Below, one piece after another: positions 1-8,364 of a stretch of 61,434 bases of DNA. The translations under genes and the position numbers were made by a program. Source of the stretch: Labilibacter sediminis (GTDB taxonomy: Bacteria; Bacteroidota; Bacteroidia; Bacteroidales; Marinilabiliaceae); assembly GCF_005877885.1 (NCBI RefSeq), contig NZ_VCHY01000027.1, forward strand, positions 1-61,434, written 5' to 3'. Position 1 is the first letter of the stretch; each line of letters begins with the position of its first letter. Below the pieces are notes generated by a model. It ran no database searches, was not told where the DNA came from, and was given only the letters and a program-made list of their open reading frames with translations.

Positions 1-2
1 TG

Positions 3-1136
3 AAGCGTGCTGAAAAAAGATTCCCCTATTTTAAAGTAAGTTTACATGAAGGTTTTTTTTGGTATTACCTCGAACAAATAAATGATCCAATATGTATCCA
101 ACATGATAATGCTTTTCCTTGCAAAGCCTTTAACCAGAAAACCCAAAATAACTTACTAGTGAGAATTCTTGTTCATAAAAATAGGATTAGTGCAGAATTT
201 TCACACATACTTACTGACGGATACGGTTTATTAACCTTTCTAAAAGCCATCCTAATTTATTATTTTCAGGATAAAGGACTTATTCACAAGAATCAAATAG
301 ATAGTTTTCATACAATGAAAGCTGTTGATGAGGAATTTGAAGATGCTTACAACAGGTATTTCAAAGAAAACATACCTCATGCAGTAAAACAACCCAAAGC
401 CTTTCATTTGCCCTTTCTTTTACAGAAAAAACCCCGATTTGACCTTCTATTTGCTATTTTATCTATTCAGCAAATAAAACAAAAAGCAAAGAAAAAAGGT
501 GTTAGCATTACAGATTATCTGGTTGCCGTTTATTTGTTAACACTTCAAGACATCTATCTTGAATACAAGAAAAATGGAATTTACTCATCAAGTATGATCG
601 CAAGAATTCAGGTACCGGTAAATATTAGAAATATTTATCCCACTAAATCATTGCGTAATTTTTCACTTTTTGTTATGCCCGAAATAGACTTTCGCTTAGG
701 TAAATATACATTTGATGAGATACTTAAAGTTGTATATCATAAAATGAAGTTAGATACTGATGAAAAACTAATCAGCAAAATCATTTCACGTAACGTAAGT
801 GGTGAACGAAATTTATTGGTTAGGGGAATTCCTATTTGGCTCAAAAGTTTAATCCTGTTTTATAAATACCATTCTCAAGGAACCAACTTGTATAGCGGTG
901 TTTTAACAAATCTGGGAAAAATAGAATTACCCGATCCAATTCGCAAAAAAGTTGATTATTTCACAATATCGCCTCCTCCTCCAAATAAGAAGCTCAAGAT
1001 TAACTGCGGTGTAATTGGTTATGAGGATACGCTTACTTTAAGTTTTGGTAACATTACAAAATCCAAAGAATTTGAACGAAGGTATCTTCACTTTCTCTCT
1101 AAGCAAGGCATAAATATTAAAATAACTAAACATTAA
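3..1136 (+). CDS. Condensation-domain-like acyltransferase, 5' end outside window
   Basis: The reading frame is open from the left edge, so the N-terminus is missing. A GTG at 159 is only an internal codon of this frame, since codons from base 3 read through without a stop. The protein shows an acyltransferase signature, SHILTDGYG, that matches the HxxxDG catalytic motif of condensation/alcohol-acetyltransferase-like proteins (CoA- or carrier-dependent acyl transfer, His as general base). A late NxGxI-type strand (LTNLGKIELP) also fits that fold. The stop lies 9 bases before the next gene, which encodes a DUF6320 protein, so the two are probably co-transcribed. The substrate is unknown. The family assignment rests on the motif and the partner gene. 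Confidence 0.7.
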   Translation, partial: KRAEKRFPYFKVSLHEGFFWYYLEQINDPICIQHDNAFPCKAFNQKTQNNLLVRILVHKNRISAEFSHILTDGYGLLTFLKAILIYYFQDKGLIHKNQIDSFHTMKAVDEEFEDAYNRYFKENIPHAVKQPKAFHLPFLLQKKPRFDLLFAILSIQQIKQKAKKKGVSITDYLVAVYLLTLQDIYLEYKKNGIYSSSMIARIQVPVNIRNIYPTKSLRNFSLFVMPEIDFRLGKYTFDEILKVVYHKMKLDTDEKLISKIISRNVSGERNLLVRGIPIWLKSLILFYKYHSQGTNLYSGVLTNLGKIELPDPIRKKVDYFTISPPPPNKKLKINCGVIGYEDTLTLSFGNITKSKEFERRYLHFLSKQGINIKITKH

Positions 1137-1145
1137 AATTAGTTT

Positions 1146-1868
1146 ATGGAATATTGTAAAAATTGTGAAGTAGAATTGGATGATGATATGGCATTTTGCC
1201 CTTTATGTGGCCTAATAGTAGGCGAAGAGCCTATCCCGGTTAAAATTCCCAAAGAGAAACATCCCGATTTTAGAGATAAAACTATAAATGAAATTGAAAA
1301 CTTAAGCCTTACTCAAAAGCTAAAACTAATTTGGAAAATATCCGGTATTATTCTGATATCCGGTATTATTGTCACACTTGGTATAAACTTTATTATAAGC
1401 CAAAATATCAATTGGGCTAAGTATAACTTAATTGCCTCATTAGTAGCTTTTGCCAACATTAGTATTGTTATCCTTTTTCGAAAAAAACCTTTGATCCTGA
1501 TTATATGCAGCTTGACATCCTTAATATTGATGTTTTTAACGATAGATTATTTTAATGGAGATAGTAATTGGGGGATAAAACTGGGAATTCCTATTGTTAC
1601 ATCCATTTATGTTTTATCACTTGTGATTTTAGTATTAATTCGAATATCCAATCAAATAGGATTCAACATCTTAGCAGTCATTTTTATAGCCATAGCTTCA
1701 CTATTAGTTTGCATTGAAATTTTTGTATCTCTATATTCTCATCAAATAATTATACTTAAATGGAGTTTAATAGCAGGAGCATCATTAATACCCATTTCCG
1801 GTATATTGTTTTATGTACACTATAAACTTAAAAAAGGAATAGAGCTAAAGCGATTTTTTCATATTTAA
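1146..1868 (+). CDS. DUF6320-type zinc-ribbon membrane protein
   Basis: A 240-residue protein that opens with a zinc ribbon (CKNC near residues 4-7 and CPLC near residues 18-21), followed by a soluble linker and about six hydrophobic segments from residue 65 to the end. This layout matches the DUF6320 family, often found next to condensation-domain-like acyltransferases, as here. No enzymatic motif is visible. It may be a membrane partner of the upstream acyltransferase, but that is inference from gene order. Its last four bases overlap the end of the convergent gene on the minus strand, leaving no room for a separate terminator. Confidence 0.65.
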   Translation: MEYCKNCEVELDDDMAFCPLCGLIVGEEPIPVKIPKEKHPDFRDKTINEIENLSLTQKLKLIWKISGIILISGIIVTLGINFIISQNINWAKYNLIASLVAFANISIVILFRKKPLILIICSLTSLILMFLTIDYFNGDSNWGIKLGIPIVTSIYVLSLVILVLIRISNQIGFNILAVIFIAIASLLVCIEIFVSLYSHQIIILKWSLIAGASLIPISGILFYVHYKLKKGIELKRFFHI

Positions 1869-2488
1869 AATCCTAACATTAGCTCTAACCAAGGATTACG
1901 CTCCAATGCATAATAAAGTAAACAGGTTGCTATCCAGCCATGCGTGATACCAATTGCCCAAAGGTTACGCCATTTAAGATATACTGAAGCCAAAACCAAT
2001 TCCAGGCAAAAGGTGTATATCATCAAAAAAGCATTTGGATAATGAATGATACTAAACAATGTTGACACGATAAAAACTAAAATAGTATTACTGGCTTTCC
2101 CATTAAAAAATACAATTAAATTTATCAGAATAACCTCAAGCATAATAAATTGTTGAATAACTCCCCAAAGCGGATAGAGAAGAAAAACCAATAGAACGTG
2201 CCAAGATATATAGAAGGTATTATTATTGTATGCATAAAATGCACAAGCCAAACCATTAAGTAGAATAATGGGTAATAAAATTATAAAAAAATGTTTAAAA
2301 TTATGTAGTTTAAAAATTTCATTCTCATTATGAGTTCTTTTACGAAATAACATGTATCCAATCCAGAAAATCGAAACACCTATGATATATATAATTCTAG
2401 CATTGAGCCAGTCTATCAACAGAAATTTTAAAATTGATGTAAATAATACAGCAATGAGTTCAAAATTCTTTTTTATCCCATTTTTCAA
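1865..2488 (-). CDS. CPBP-like (CAAX-protease-related) membrane protein, degenerate active site
   Basis: A 207-residue protein with six or seven hydrophobic helices. The C-terminal half resembles the CPBP intramembrane protease/bacteriocin-immunity family, with a first conserved His in FSIIHYPN and a second in GITHGWIA. The usual glutamate pair of motif 1 (EExxxR) is replaced by IQQFIMLEV, so metal-dependent proteolysis is doubtful. The gene follows a small unknown gene by 6 bases and converges with the DUF6320 gene. A non-proteolytic role is possible. The family call rests on the His motifs and the topology. Confidence 0.6.
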   Translation of the reverse strand: MKNGIKKNFELIAVLFTSILKFLLIDWLNARIIYIIGVSIFWIGYMLFRKRTHNENEIFKLHNFKHFFIILLPIILLNGLACAFYAYNNNTFYISWHVLLVFLLYPLWGVIQQFIMLEVILINLIVFFNGKASNTILVFIVSTLFSIIHYPNAFLMIYTFCLELVLASVYLKWRNLWAIGITHGWIATCLLYYALERNPWLELMLGF

Positions 2489-2494
2489 CTCAAA

Positions 2495-2791
2495 TTATAA
2501 TTTATCATTTTTTCCATAAAAATCAGCTTTATTAGGTCCTTTTTCCATTGTAAGAAAATCCCAAACTTCATTTAATATTTGTCGTTCTTCTATTTTCGAT
2601 AGTTTGCTGCCTTCAATATATTGTACCTCAGCAACATTTTGAAAGAATTTTTCAAAATCAGTATAATACCCTTCTACACGCAAAAAGCGAACAAATACTC
2701 TGGGAAAGCTTAACTTAATTACGAATTCGTATTCCGGGAAAAATAATTTATTTGATCCTAAAAAATAGTTTTTAAATTTATTTGGTATCAT
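2495..2791 (-). CDS. Hypothetical protein, 98 aa
   Basis: A small soluble protein rich in aromatic and charged residues, without a signal peptide, membrane helix or recognised motif. It is only 6 bases upstream of the CPBP-like gene on the same strand, which suggests a two-gene operon. I do not recognise the family. A real gene is supported by the tight spacing and ordinary amino-acid composition. Confidence 0.5.
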   Translation of the reverse strand: MIPNKFKNYFLGSNKLFFPEYEFVIKLSFPRVFVRFLRVEGYYTDFEKFFQNVAEVQYIEGSKLSKIEERQILNEVWDFLTMEKGPNKADFYGKNDKL

Positions 2792-2849
2792 ATCTTTTAT
2801 AATTATTAACCTATATCAACAAAATTATTGCCTTTAACCATCTATAGCT

Positions 2850-3698
2850 TTAATAAGAAGTTTCATTATTTGCTTCTTTTTTTGAATTAGGTATAGTAAA
2901 CTTGAATTCACTCCCATTACCAATAACGCTTTCAACCCATATTTGCCCCCCTTCTATCTCAACTAATTCTTTACATAGCAATAATCCAAATCCTGTACCA
3001 CACTCACTTGCTGTACCTTGTGTAGATTCAACCCCCTCAATCTTAAAAATATTCTTAAGTGTTTCTTCATCTATTCCTATTCCATTATCTTTAACAGATA
3101 TCTCAACAAAGTCATTGTTTAATTGTGCAGAAACATCAATACTACTTTTTATATTTGAAAATTTAATGGCATTATTGAGTAGATTCCTAAAAATAGTACT
3201 TATCATATTGACATCGACATAGGCATAAATATTCTCACGTATGCAATTATTAATATTGATTTTTTTATTCTTAGCAGTCAAGTCTGTTGCTAATATGGCC
3301 TCAGATAATATTTTTGATACATTTACTTCTTCCGGGTTAAAAGACAACTTCTTACTATTTATACTTAGCCATTCTGAAAGATTTACAAGTAATTCAAACG
3401 AAATATTCGTAGTCCCATATAGAATAGTTAGAAAATTCTCAATTTCTTTTGGTGCATAACTATGAAAATTATTAAGTAACAATTCCAATATCCCTAAAAT
3501 ACTATTAAAAGGATTACGTAATTCATGTGCTATAATCCTGTAAAATTTATCTTTTGTGCTGATAAGATCAATTAATTCCAGGGTTCTCTGCTCTACGATT
3601 TTTTCAATATCTTTTTGTTGTGTTTTTATTATTCTCTTCAGCTCAGAAATCTCCTGCTCTAGAATTTTTATGTAATCTTCATCGGATGTAGTTTTCAT
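2850..3698 (-). CDS. Sensor histidine kinase, cytoplasmic
   Basis: A 282-residue kinase. Residues 1-45 are a charged heptad-like coiled coil (EQEISELKRIIKTQQKDIEK). Next comes a HisKA dimerisation domain with the phospho-acceptor His in IIAHELRNPFN at about residue 57, then a HATPase_c domain with N box (NNAIKFSN), G1 box (DNGIGID) and G2 box (GTGFGLLLCKEL). There is no transmembrane segment and no sensor domain beyond the coiled coil, so input probably comes from a partner protein. No response regulator gene is adjacent. The family assignment is firm; the signal is unknown. Confidence 0.88.
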   Translation of the reverse strand: MKTTSDEDYIKILEQEISELKRIIKTQQKDIEKIVEQRTLELIDLISTKDKFYRIIAHELRNPFNSILGILELLLNNFHSYAPKEIENFLTILYGTTNISFELLVNLSEWLSINSKKLSFNPEEVNVSKILSEAILATDLTAKNKKININNCIRENIYAYVDVNMISTIFRNLLNNAIKFSNIKSSIDVSAQLNNDFVEISVKDNGIGIDEETLKNIFKIEGVESTQGTASECGTGFGLLLCKELVEIEGGQIWVESVIGNGSEFKFTIPNSKKEANNETSY

Positions 3699-4120
3699 TT
3701 CATCTTTCTAAAATTTCTATACTTCTATTGATAAAAACTATAAGTTAAGCTTTTTCACATTTCAAAACAATTAAAATATAGAGTGTAATAAGATAGAAAT
3801 TCATAATTAAACACAATATTACCAATCTAATTTCTTACTTTTTTTGAACTTCACTCAATATTATCATAAAATAGGTTAAGCATCTGATAAAATCATGCTC
3901 TTGAGTCTTTAAAAATGTACGCTATGCTTACCTTCTTACTAAAAAATTTTAACGCAACAAAACCCATTTTTAGGTTCGGTTCCTTTTTGCTACTTTTGGA
4001 GTGAAATGAGTTCATTAAAACGCATTTGAAACGGGCATTTTTTAGCCAATTTTGGTGGACTTACAGAGGACTTTAAAAATTGAATTCGTAAAATATTGAG
4101 AATTGGGCACTTAAAGTAAA

Positions 4121-4145
4121 TTTTCAGTTCCCTCTCTCTCCGCTG
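4121..4145 (+). other. tRNA-Ser 3'-end-like fragment (possible attachment-site scar)
   Basis: The bases around CCCTCTCTCTCCGCT resemble the T-arm and acceptor 3' half of bacterial tRNA-Ser genes. There is no cloverleaf upstream, so this is not a tRNA gene. Such fragments can be left by integration at a tRNA 3' end. The match is short and could be chance. Confidence 0.25.
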
Positions 4146-4338
4146 AATGCGAAAGCAATTTATAGTATAGAATAAAAAGCTACAGTTTTATTAAATACAC
4201 CAAAGTGTACACGAAAACCATCAAAAACTCAGTTTTTGAGCGGACTTGTCGAAGTCTACTCAATAAAGAGTCCTCTTTTGTGGTTTTAAATCTTACTGTA
4301 TCGCATTGAATTCTTGGTTTTTAACCATTCCAAAATAA

Positions 4339-4380
4339 ACTCATATAAATAATTTAACGTTCAAAATTATTTATATGAGT
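4339..4380. repeat. Perfect 17-bp inverted repeat with 8-base loop
   Basis: The arms at 4339-4355 and 4364-4380 (beginning ACTCATATAAAT) are exact reverse complements around the loop AACGTTCA. The stem is AT-rich and has no following T tract, so a standard intrinsic terminator is unlikely. It could be a protein-binding site, a hairpin RNA or a transposon end. Confidence 0.7.
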
Positions 4381-4491
4381 GTACTTGAGAATTTCAAAAA
4401 AACACTTAACAGTAACTAAATAATATAAGACAATAGTTACAAAAAAAGGTCCAGTAAAATACTGAACCCAATAAACATACTCAAAAGCAAA

Positions 4492-5076
4492 CTATTTTTC
4501 ACCCTTCATCATCGTAATTGTTCCTACCCAATGATGATGAGAATAAACATCCTGGCTACTATTGTAATCATCAGTAAAACCTCCACCTTTAGCATCTTTA
4601 AAACGTCCTGTGCCATCCAATATAACAAACGGATCTCTAAAATACGAAACTACGAAATCGGGATGATCATCGGCTCTTCCTCCAATTACCTGACCAGAGA
4701 CATATACAAATAAAGAATCACCATTTGCTGCAACAAAATAAGCCTCCATATAATCACCCGGATAATAACTATCTGCATCCACACAAAAATCAAAATGATG
4801 CGTAAATTTTCCAAGATGAGTTCCAGTTCCTTTACCGTTATTAACTACATTAATCCATTGTTCACCGCATTTATCTATGTCAACACCAATAAAATCGTAA
4901 TTACCAATAAAACTAATCTTAAATGGTTTAGTCACCATCTTAGTTTCAGACGATGTATCCGCACCTAGCTCACCTTTCTTCAGAACATTATTTGGTTCCT
5001 CTTCCACAGGATCTGAGCAAGCAAAGCATAAACTCATCCCGACAATTACGATTAATACCCATTTGAAGTTTTTCAT
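4492..5076 (-). CDS. Secreted lipoprotein of unknown function
   Basis: A 194-residue protein with a lipoprotein signal: a charged start, a hydrophobic core and the lipobox LCFAC with the lipidated Cys at about residue 20. The mature part is about 170 residues of mainly beta-type sequence. A Gly/Asp-rich segment near the C-terminus (DGTGRFKDAKGGG) is reminiscent of small barrel proteins. I do not recognise a family with confidence. It stands alone, with a palindrome upstream of its start and no partner gene on its strand nearby. It could be an accessory glycan-binding lipoprotein, but nothing in the sequence proves that. Confidence 0.7.
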   Translation of the reverse strand: MKNFKWVLIVIVGMSLCFACSDPVEEEPNNVLKKGELGADTSSETKMVTKPFKISFIGNYDFIGVDIDKCGEQWINVVNNGKGTGTHLGKFTHHFDFCVDADSYYPGDYMEAYFVAANGDSLFVYVSGQVIGGRADDHPDFVVSYFRDPFVILDGTGRFKDAKGGGFTDDYNSSQDVYSHHHWVGTITMMKGEK

Positions 5077-5113
5077 AAAATTGACCTTAAAAGTTAATAT
5101 AGAACCTATTTTA

Positions 5114-5137
5114 AGACACTTATGTATAAATGTGTCT
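5114..5137. promoter_or_regulatory. Palindrome upstream of the lipoprotein gene, operator-like
   Basis: The sequence AGACACTTATG...GTGTCT is an imperfect 24-bp palindrome centred about 50 bases before the minus-strand start at 5076. Its position and symmetry fit a dimeric regulator site. No matching copy was noticed elsewhere in the window. Confidence 0.35.
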
Positions 5138-5317
5138 CAATTATTATCATTAAGTTGCATTCAAAAAAATCGAAGAAAACACATCCACTTAAACTACAAT
5201 TACAGGATTTTAACTTATTGGGCAAGTTACTATCAAAAGCAAAAAAGATCAATAATTTTATTTTAAGCAGCTCTAACTAAAACTCATTTCCAATTATTTC
5301 ACTTTTTCTTATTACAT

Positions 5318-5357
5318 AAAAAAAGGCTGTAAAAGTAATACTTCACAACCTTTTTAT
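5318..5357 (-). terminator. Intrinsic terminator after the aldose epimerase gene
   Basis: On the minus strand a stem pairs AAAAAGGTTGTGAAGTA with a nearly complementary downstream arm and then enters a T-rich run. It lies 27 bases after the stop of the aldose epimerase gene. Confidence 0.7.
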
Positions 5358-5383
5358 CATTTTATATGTCGCTGTTGATTCTA

Positions 5384-6529
5384 TTATAAAAGACTAAATT
5401 TATAAATCGTTATTGATTCAAACTCTTCTCCCGGATGTAAAATGGTAGACGGGAAATGAGGCTGATTTGGACTATCCGGGAAATGCTGTGTTTCTATACA
5501 AACAGCTTCTCTAAATCCGAGTGGCTTACCAGATTTACCCACAATAGTTCCATCCAGCCAGTTGGCTGTATATAGCTGCAATCCGGGTTCTGTGGTATAT
5601 ACCTCCATTACCCTTCCTGATTTTAAATCGCTTAATGTTGCGGCATGTTTCAACTCTTTAGCTCCAACATTCAGTACATAATTAACATCGTAACCATTTC
5701 CTGCCTTTAACTGATCAAATTCATCTTCTATTCTGGTTCCTATTTTTGAAGGTACAGTAAAATCAAAGGGCGTTCCTTTTACATCTGCCAATTCACCGGT
5801 AGGTATTTGCTGTTCATTTAAAGGAGTATACTTATTGGCATTAACAAATAACTCATGCTCATAAACCAATCCACTGCCTTCTCCTGCCAAATTAAAAAAA
5901 GCATGATTGCACAAATTGATATGTGTCGTTTTATCTGTTATAGCTTTATATGATATTTTCAATTCATTATCATCCGACAATTCATATAAAACTGAAACTT
6001 TCACATTCCCTGGAAATCCCTCTTCCCCATCTACCGACAGGTAAGAAAATTCTATTTTATTATTACCAATCATTTTAGCATCCCAAATTTGGTTATAAAA
6101 TCCATTTGAACCCCCATGCAAAATGTTATTTCCATTGTTTTTGGGTAAACGAAAAGTATCTCCTTCTAACACAAACTCAGCATTTGCTATACGGTTAGCA
6201 TAGCGACCTACCACGTTACCAAAGTATCTAACTTTTGAATCGATATACTCCTGCCCGGTTGCCAAACCCAAGTTAACATCCGCATAATTTCCATCCCTGT
6301 CGGGCATCCATAATGAAACCAAACGAGCACCATAATTACTTAATTGAGCTGTAGCACCTGTTGCATTTGTTAAGGTATATAGTTCGATTGTTTTACCGTT
6401 TAAATCTGCTTTAAACGCATTGGCATCAAGAATATCGTAAGAATTATTTTTCTGTTGGCAAGCTGCTATGATTAATATTGAACCTAAAGTCAGCAATACC
6501 TTATTTAAAACCTTCATCATTAATTGCAT
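5384..6529 (-). CDS. galM: Aldose 1-epimerase (galactose mutarotase), lipoprotein
   Basis: A 381-residue GalM-family enzyme that interconverts alpha and beta anomers of aldoses such as galactose. The N-terminus carries a lipoprotein signal ending in IIAAC, so it is probably periplasmic and membrane-anchored, unlike cytoplasmic GalM. A later ATG at 6517 (MKVLNK) would give an equally good signal. Family motifs include GNVVGRYANRIA, NNILHGGSNGF, the catalytic His in NLCNHAFFNLAG and the catalytic Glu in CIETQHFPDSPN. It follows the metallophosphoesterase gene by 16 bases and would serve galactose released by the GH2 enzyme upstream in the cluster. Confidence 0.9.
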   Translation of the reverse strand: MQLMMKVLNKVLLTLGSILIIAACQQKNNSYDILDANAFKADLNGKTIELYTLTNATGATAQLSNYGARLVSLWMPDRDGNYADVNLGLATGQEYIDSKVRYFGNVVGRYANRIANAEFVLEGDTFRLPKNNGNNILHGGSNGFYNQIWDAKMIGNNKIEFSYLSVDGEEGFPGNVKVSVLYELSDDNELKISYKAITDKTTHINLCNHAFFNLAGEGSGLVYEHELFVNANKYTPLNEQQIPTGELADVKGTPFDFTVPSKIGTRIEDEFDQLKAGNGYDVNYVLNVGAKELKHAATLSDLKSGRVMEVYTTEPGLQLYTANWLDGTIVGKSGKPLGFREAVCIETQHFPDSPNQPHFPSTILHPGEEFESITIYKFSLL

Positions 6530-6544
6530 ATATAGTTATTCGTA

Positions 6545-8101
6545 TTATTCGCTTATTTCAATAATTTTAAAACTTTGAAATTTGGTACCATCCTCCGTTA
6601 TGGCTGTAACAGTAATTCTATAACAGCCCGGACTCAGATTATCCGGTATTTTACATCTCCACAAATGATTTGTTTCTGCAGTTTTTGGTGACCATGACTT
6701 ATGACTTTTACGTAAATCTATAGTGGCCTCCATAAAAGGATCTTTACCTGTAAAATTTTCCATTTCAAGTTTCTCTCCATTATCTATGGTAGCATAAACT
6801 TTTTGATCCGGTTTACCAGTAAACCAATTGGCTACAATCCAACTATTGGATAAATCCTCTTTCTTTATATTCCCCAAAGGCGTAGATATTCTGATTTGAA
6901 ACTCATCACTATAATGAACAGGAATGAATTTATACTTGTAATGAATACCCGAAAACTCAAATAAAAAATAACCTTTAGGAGAACCATCCATACAGGTTGA
7001 TACCGGAATTCCATTTTCATTTTTTGGTTTTGTATACCAGCTTCCACAAGAAGCTCCGGTTATCACACCTTCGTGAGGAGTATCATAATTCCAGTAACTT
7101 TCTGCATTATTCCAATAAGTATTAACCGTATGTGTATGACCACTTAAGGTTAGAACCTTTCTTTTTGATTTAAGCAAGTCATGTAATTGCTTTATAACTT
7201 CTTTATCAGCAAAATGCTCAATAAAGGGAATATGAGAATTTACCACCACTAATTTATCATCCGAAACCAATTCTAAATCATTCTTTAACCATTTAAGCTG
7301 CGCTTTATCAATGCCACAAGTATATTTACCTCTTTTACTTTTTTCATAATTCCATCCCTGGTAATGAATATTATTGAGAATGATGAAATGAACCTTACCA
7401 TAATTAAATGAATAATAATCAGGACCATACTCCTTTTTAAAAGTTTCATTTTTAGATATATTATCCGGTGACCTGTAATTCATATCATGATTTCCAGGAA
7501 CATGATAGCCTGGAATTTTTAAGGTACTCATGATTTCCTTATGGCGCTTATAAATATTTAAATTATCATCGGCAATATCGCCTAAAGCTATATATAAATC
7601 AGCATGATGACGAATCATATCATTCACACTTCCATCTCTGAAATAATTTAAGGTTTCATCATTAGGTGTTTGAGGATCGCCAATGGCTAATAATTTAAAA
7701 GGTTTGGTTTCCTTTGATGGGTAAACCGGAAAATCAATACGCTTAGGTGCTACCCCTGTCGCTTCTACACCTTTATATTTAAGGTTACTTAAAGATCCCT
7801 TGGGATGGTAATGATAATGAGACTCTGGCAGATACTGATCATTTAATTTTACCTGGTAGTTTGATGGTTTAACCAGATAAACGAACTTATTCTCAAGTAA
7901 CGGAAGAGTATAACGACCTTTTTTATCCGTTAAAACTACTTCTCTTTGATTTGAAACAGCTACGCCTTTTAATGGTTTATCGCCTTTATTGAACAAACCA
8001 TCCATATTTTTATCGACAAAAACAATTCCGGTAATTTCCTTGTCTTGCGCCGTTATATCCAGGGCAAGAAACAGTAGTATCGTAAGAACTAAAAATTTCA
8101 T
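6545..8101 (-). CDS. Secreted calcineurin-like metallophosphoesterase with N- and C-terminal accessory domains
   Basis: The start at 8101 is chosen because it opens a clean signal peptide (MKFLVLTILLFLALDITAQ); an upstream in-frame ATG at 8140 adds 13 residues that spoil it. The order is an Ig-like N-terminal domain (DKNMDGLFNKGDKPLKGV), a metallophosphoesterase core and a C-terminal beta domain. Metal ligands appear in series: AIGDPQ, LGDIADD, VPGNHDM, VNSHIPF and SGHTHTVN. The family hydrolyses phosphate mono- or diesters in the periplasm; the substrate here is unknown. It lies just upstream of galM, and proteins of this type recur in marine glycan clusters. Confidence 0.85.
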   Translation of the reverse strand: MKFLVLTILLFLALDITAQDKEITGIVFVDKNMDGLFNKGDKPLKGVAVSNQREVVLTDKKGRYTLPLLENKFVYLVKPSNYQVKLNDQYLPESHYHYHPKGSLSNLKYKGVEATGVAPKRIDFPVYPSKETKPFKLLAIGDPQTPNDETLNYFRDGSVNDMIRHHADLYIALGDIADDNLNIYKRHKEIMSTLKIPGYHVPGNHDMNYRSPDNISKNETFKKEYGPDYYSFNYGKVHFIILNNIHYQGWNYEKSKRGKYTCGIDKAQLKWLKNDLELVSDDKLVVVNSHIPFIEHFADKEVIKQLHDLLKSKRKVLTLSGHTHTVNTYWNNAESYWNYDTPHEGVITGASCGSWYTKPKNENGIPVSTCMDGSPKGYFLFEFSGIHYKYKFIPVHYSDEFQIRISTPLGNIKKEDLSNSWIVANWFTGKPDQKVYATIDNGEKLEMENFTGKDPFMEATIDLRKSHKSWSPKTAETNHLWRCKIPDNLSPGCYRITVTAITEDGTKFQSFKIIEISE

Positions 8102-8314
8102 AGTAAATAGATTAAAGAACAAATATTTATACTTGAACAATTATTCCAATGCTGAGATATAATTGCCTTGATAACATACCAAATTCATATCGAACAAGTT
8201 TAGGGTAAATATAGCATTAGTCATTCTTTTTTATAATACTTATCTTAAAAACAGAATACTCTTAATGCTAAGGATTTGTAGCTAATCCATAGTTTGCAGT
8301 CAAAATTATGACAT

Positions 8315-8343
8315 AAAAAAAGCCACCCAAAACTGGATGGCTT
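8315..8343 (-). terminator. Intrinsic terminator after the first sulfatase gene
   Basis: An AAGCCATCC / GGGTGGCTT stem with one mismatch is followed on the minus strand by a run of seven T. It lies about 20 bases past the sulfatase stop. Confidence 0.75.
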
Positions 8344-8364
8344 AGTAAAGCTAAAATATAAATT

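Larger units (their letters stand above)
3699..4491. other. Gene-poor stretch between kinase and lipoprotein genes
   Basis: I see no credible coding region here. The stretch contains two items listed separately: a short sequence like the 3' end of a tRNA-Ser gene (4121-4145) and a long hairpin (4339-4380). It also separates unrelated genes on the left from the glycan-degradation region on the right, so it may mark an island boundary, but no integrase gene is visible. Confidence 0.5.
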
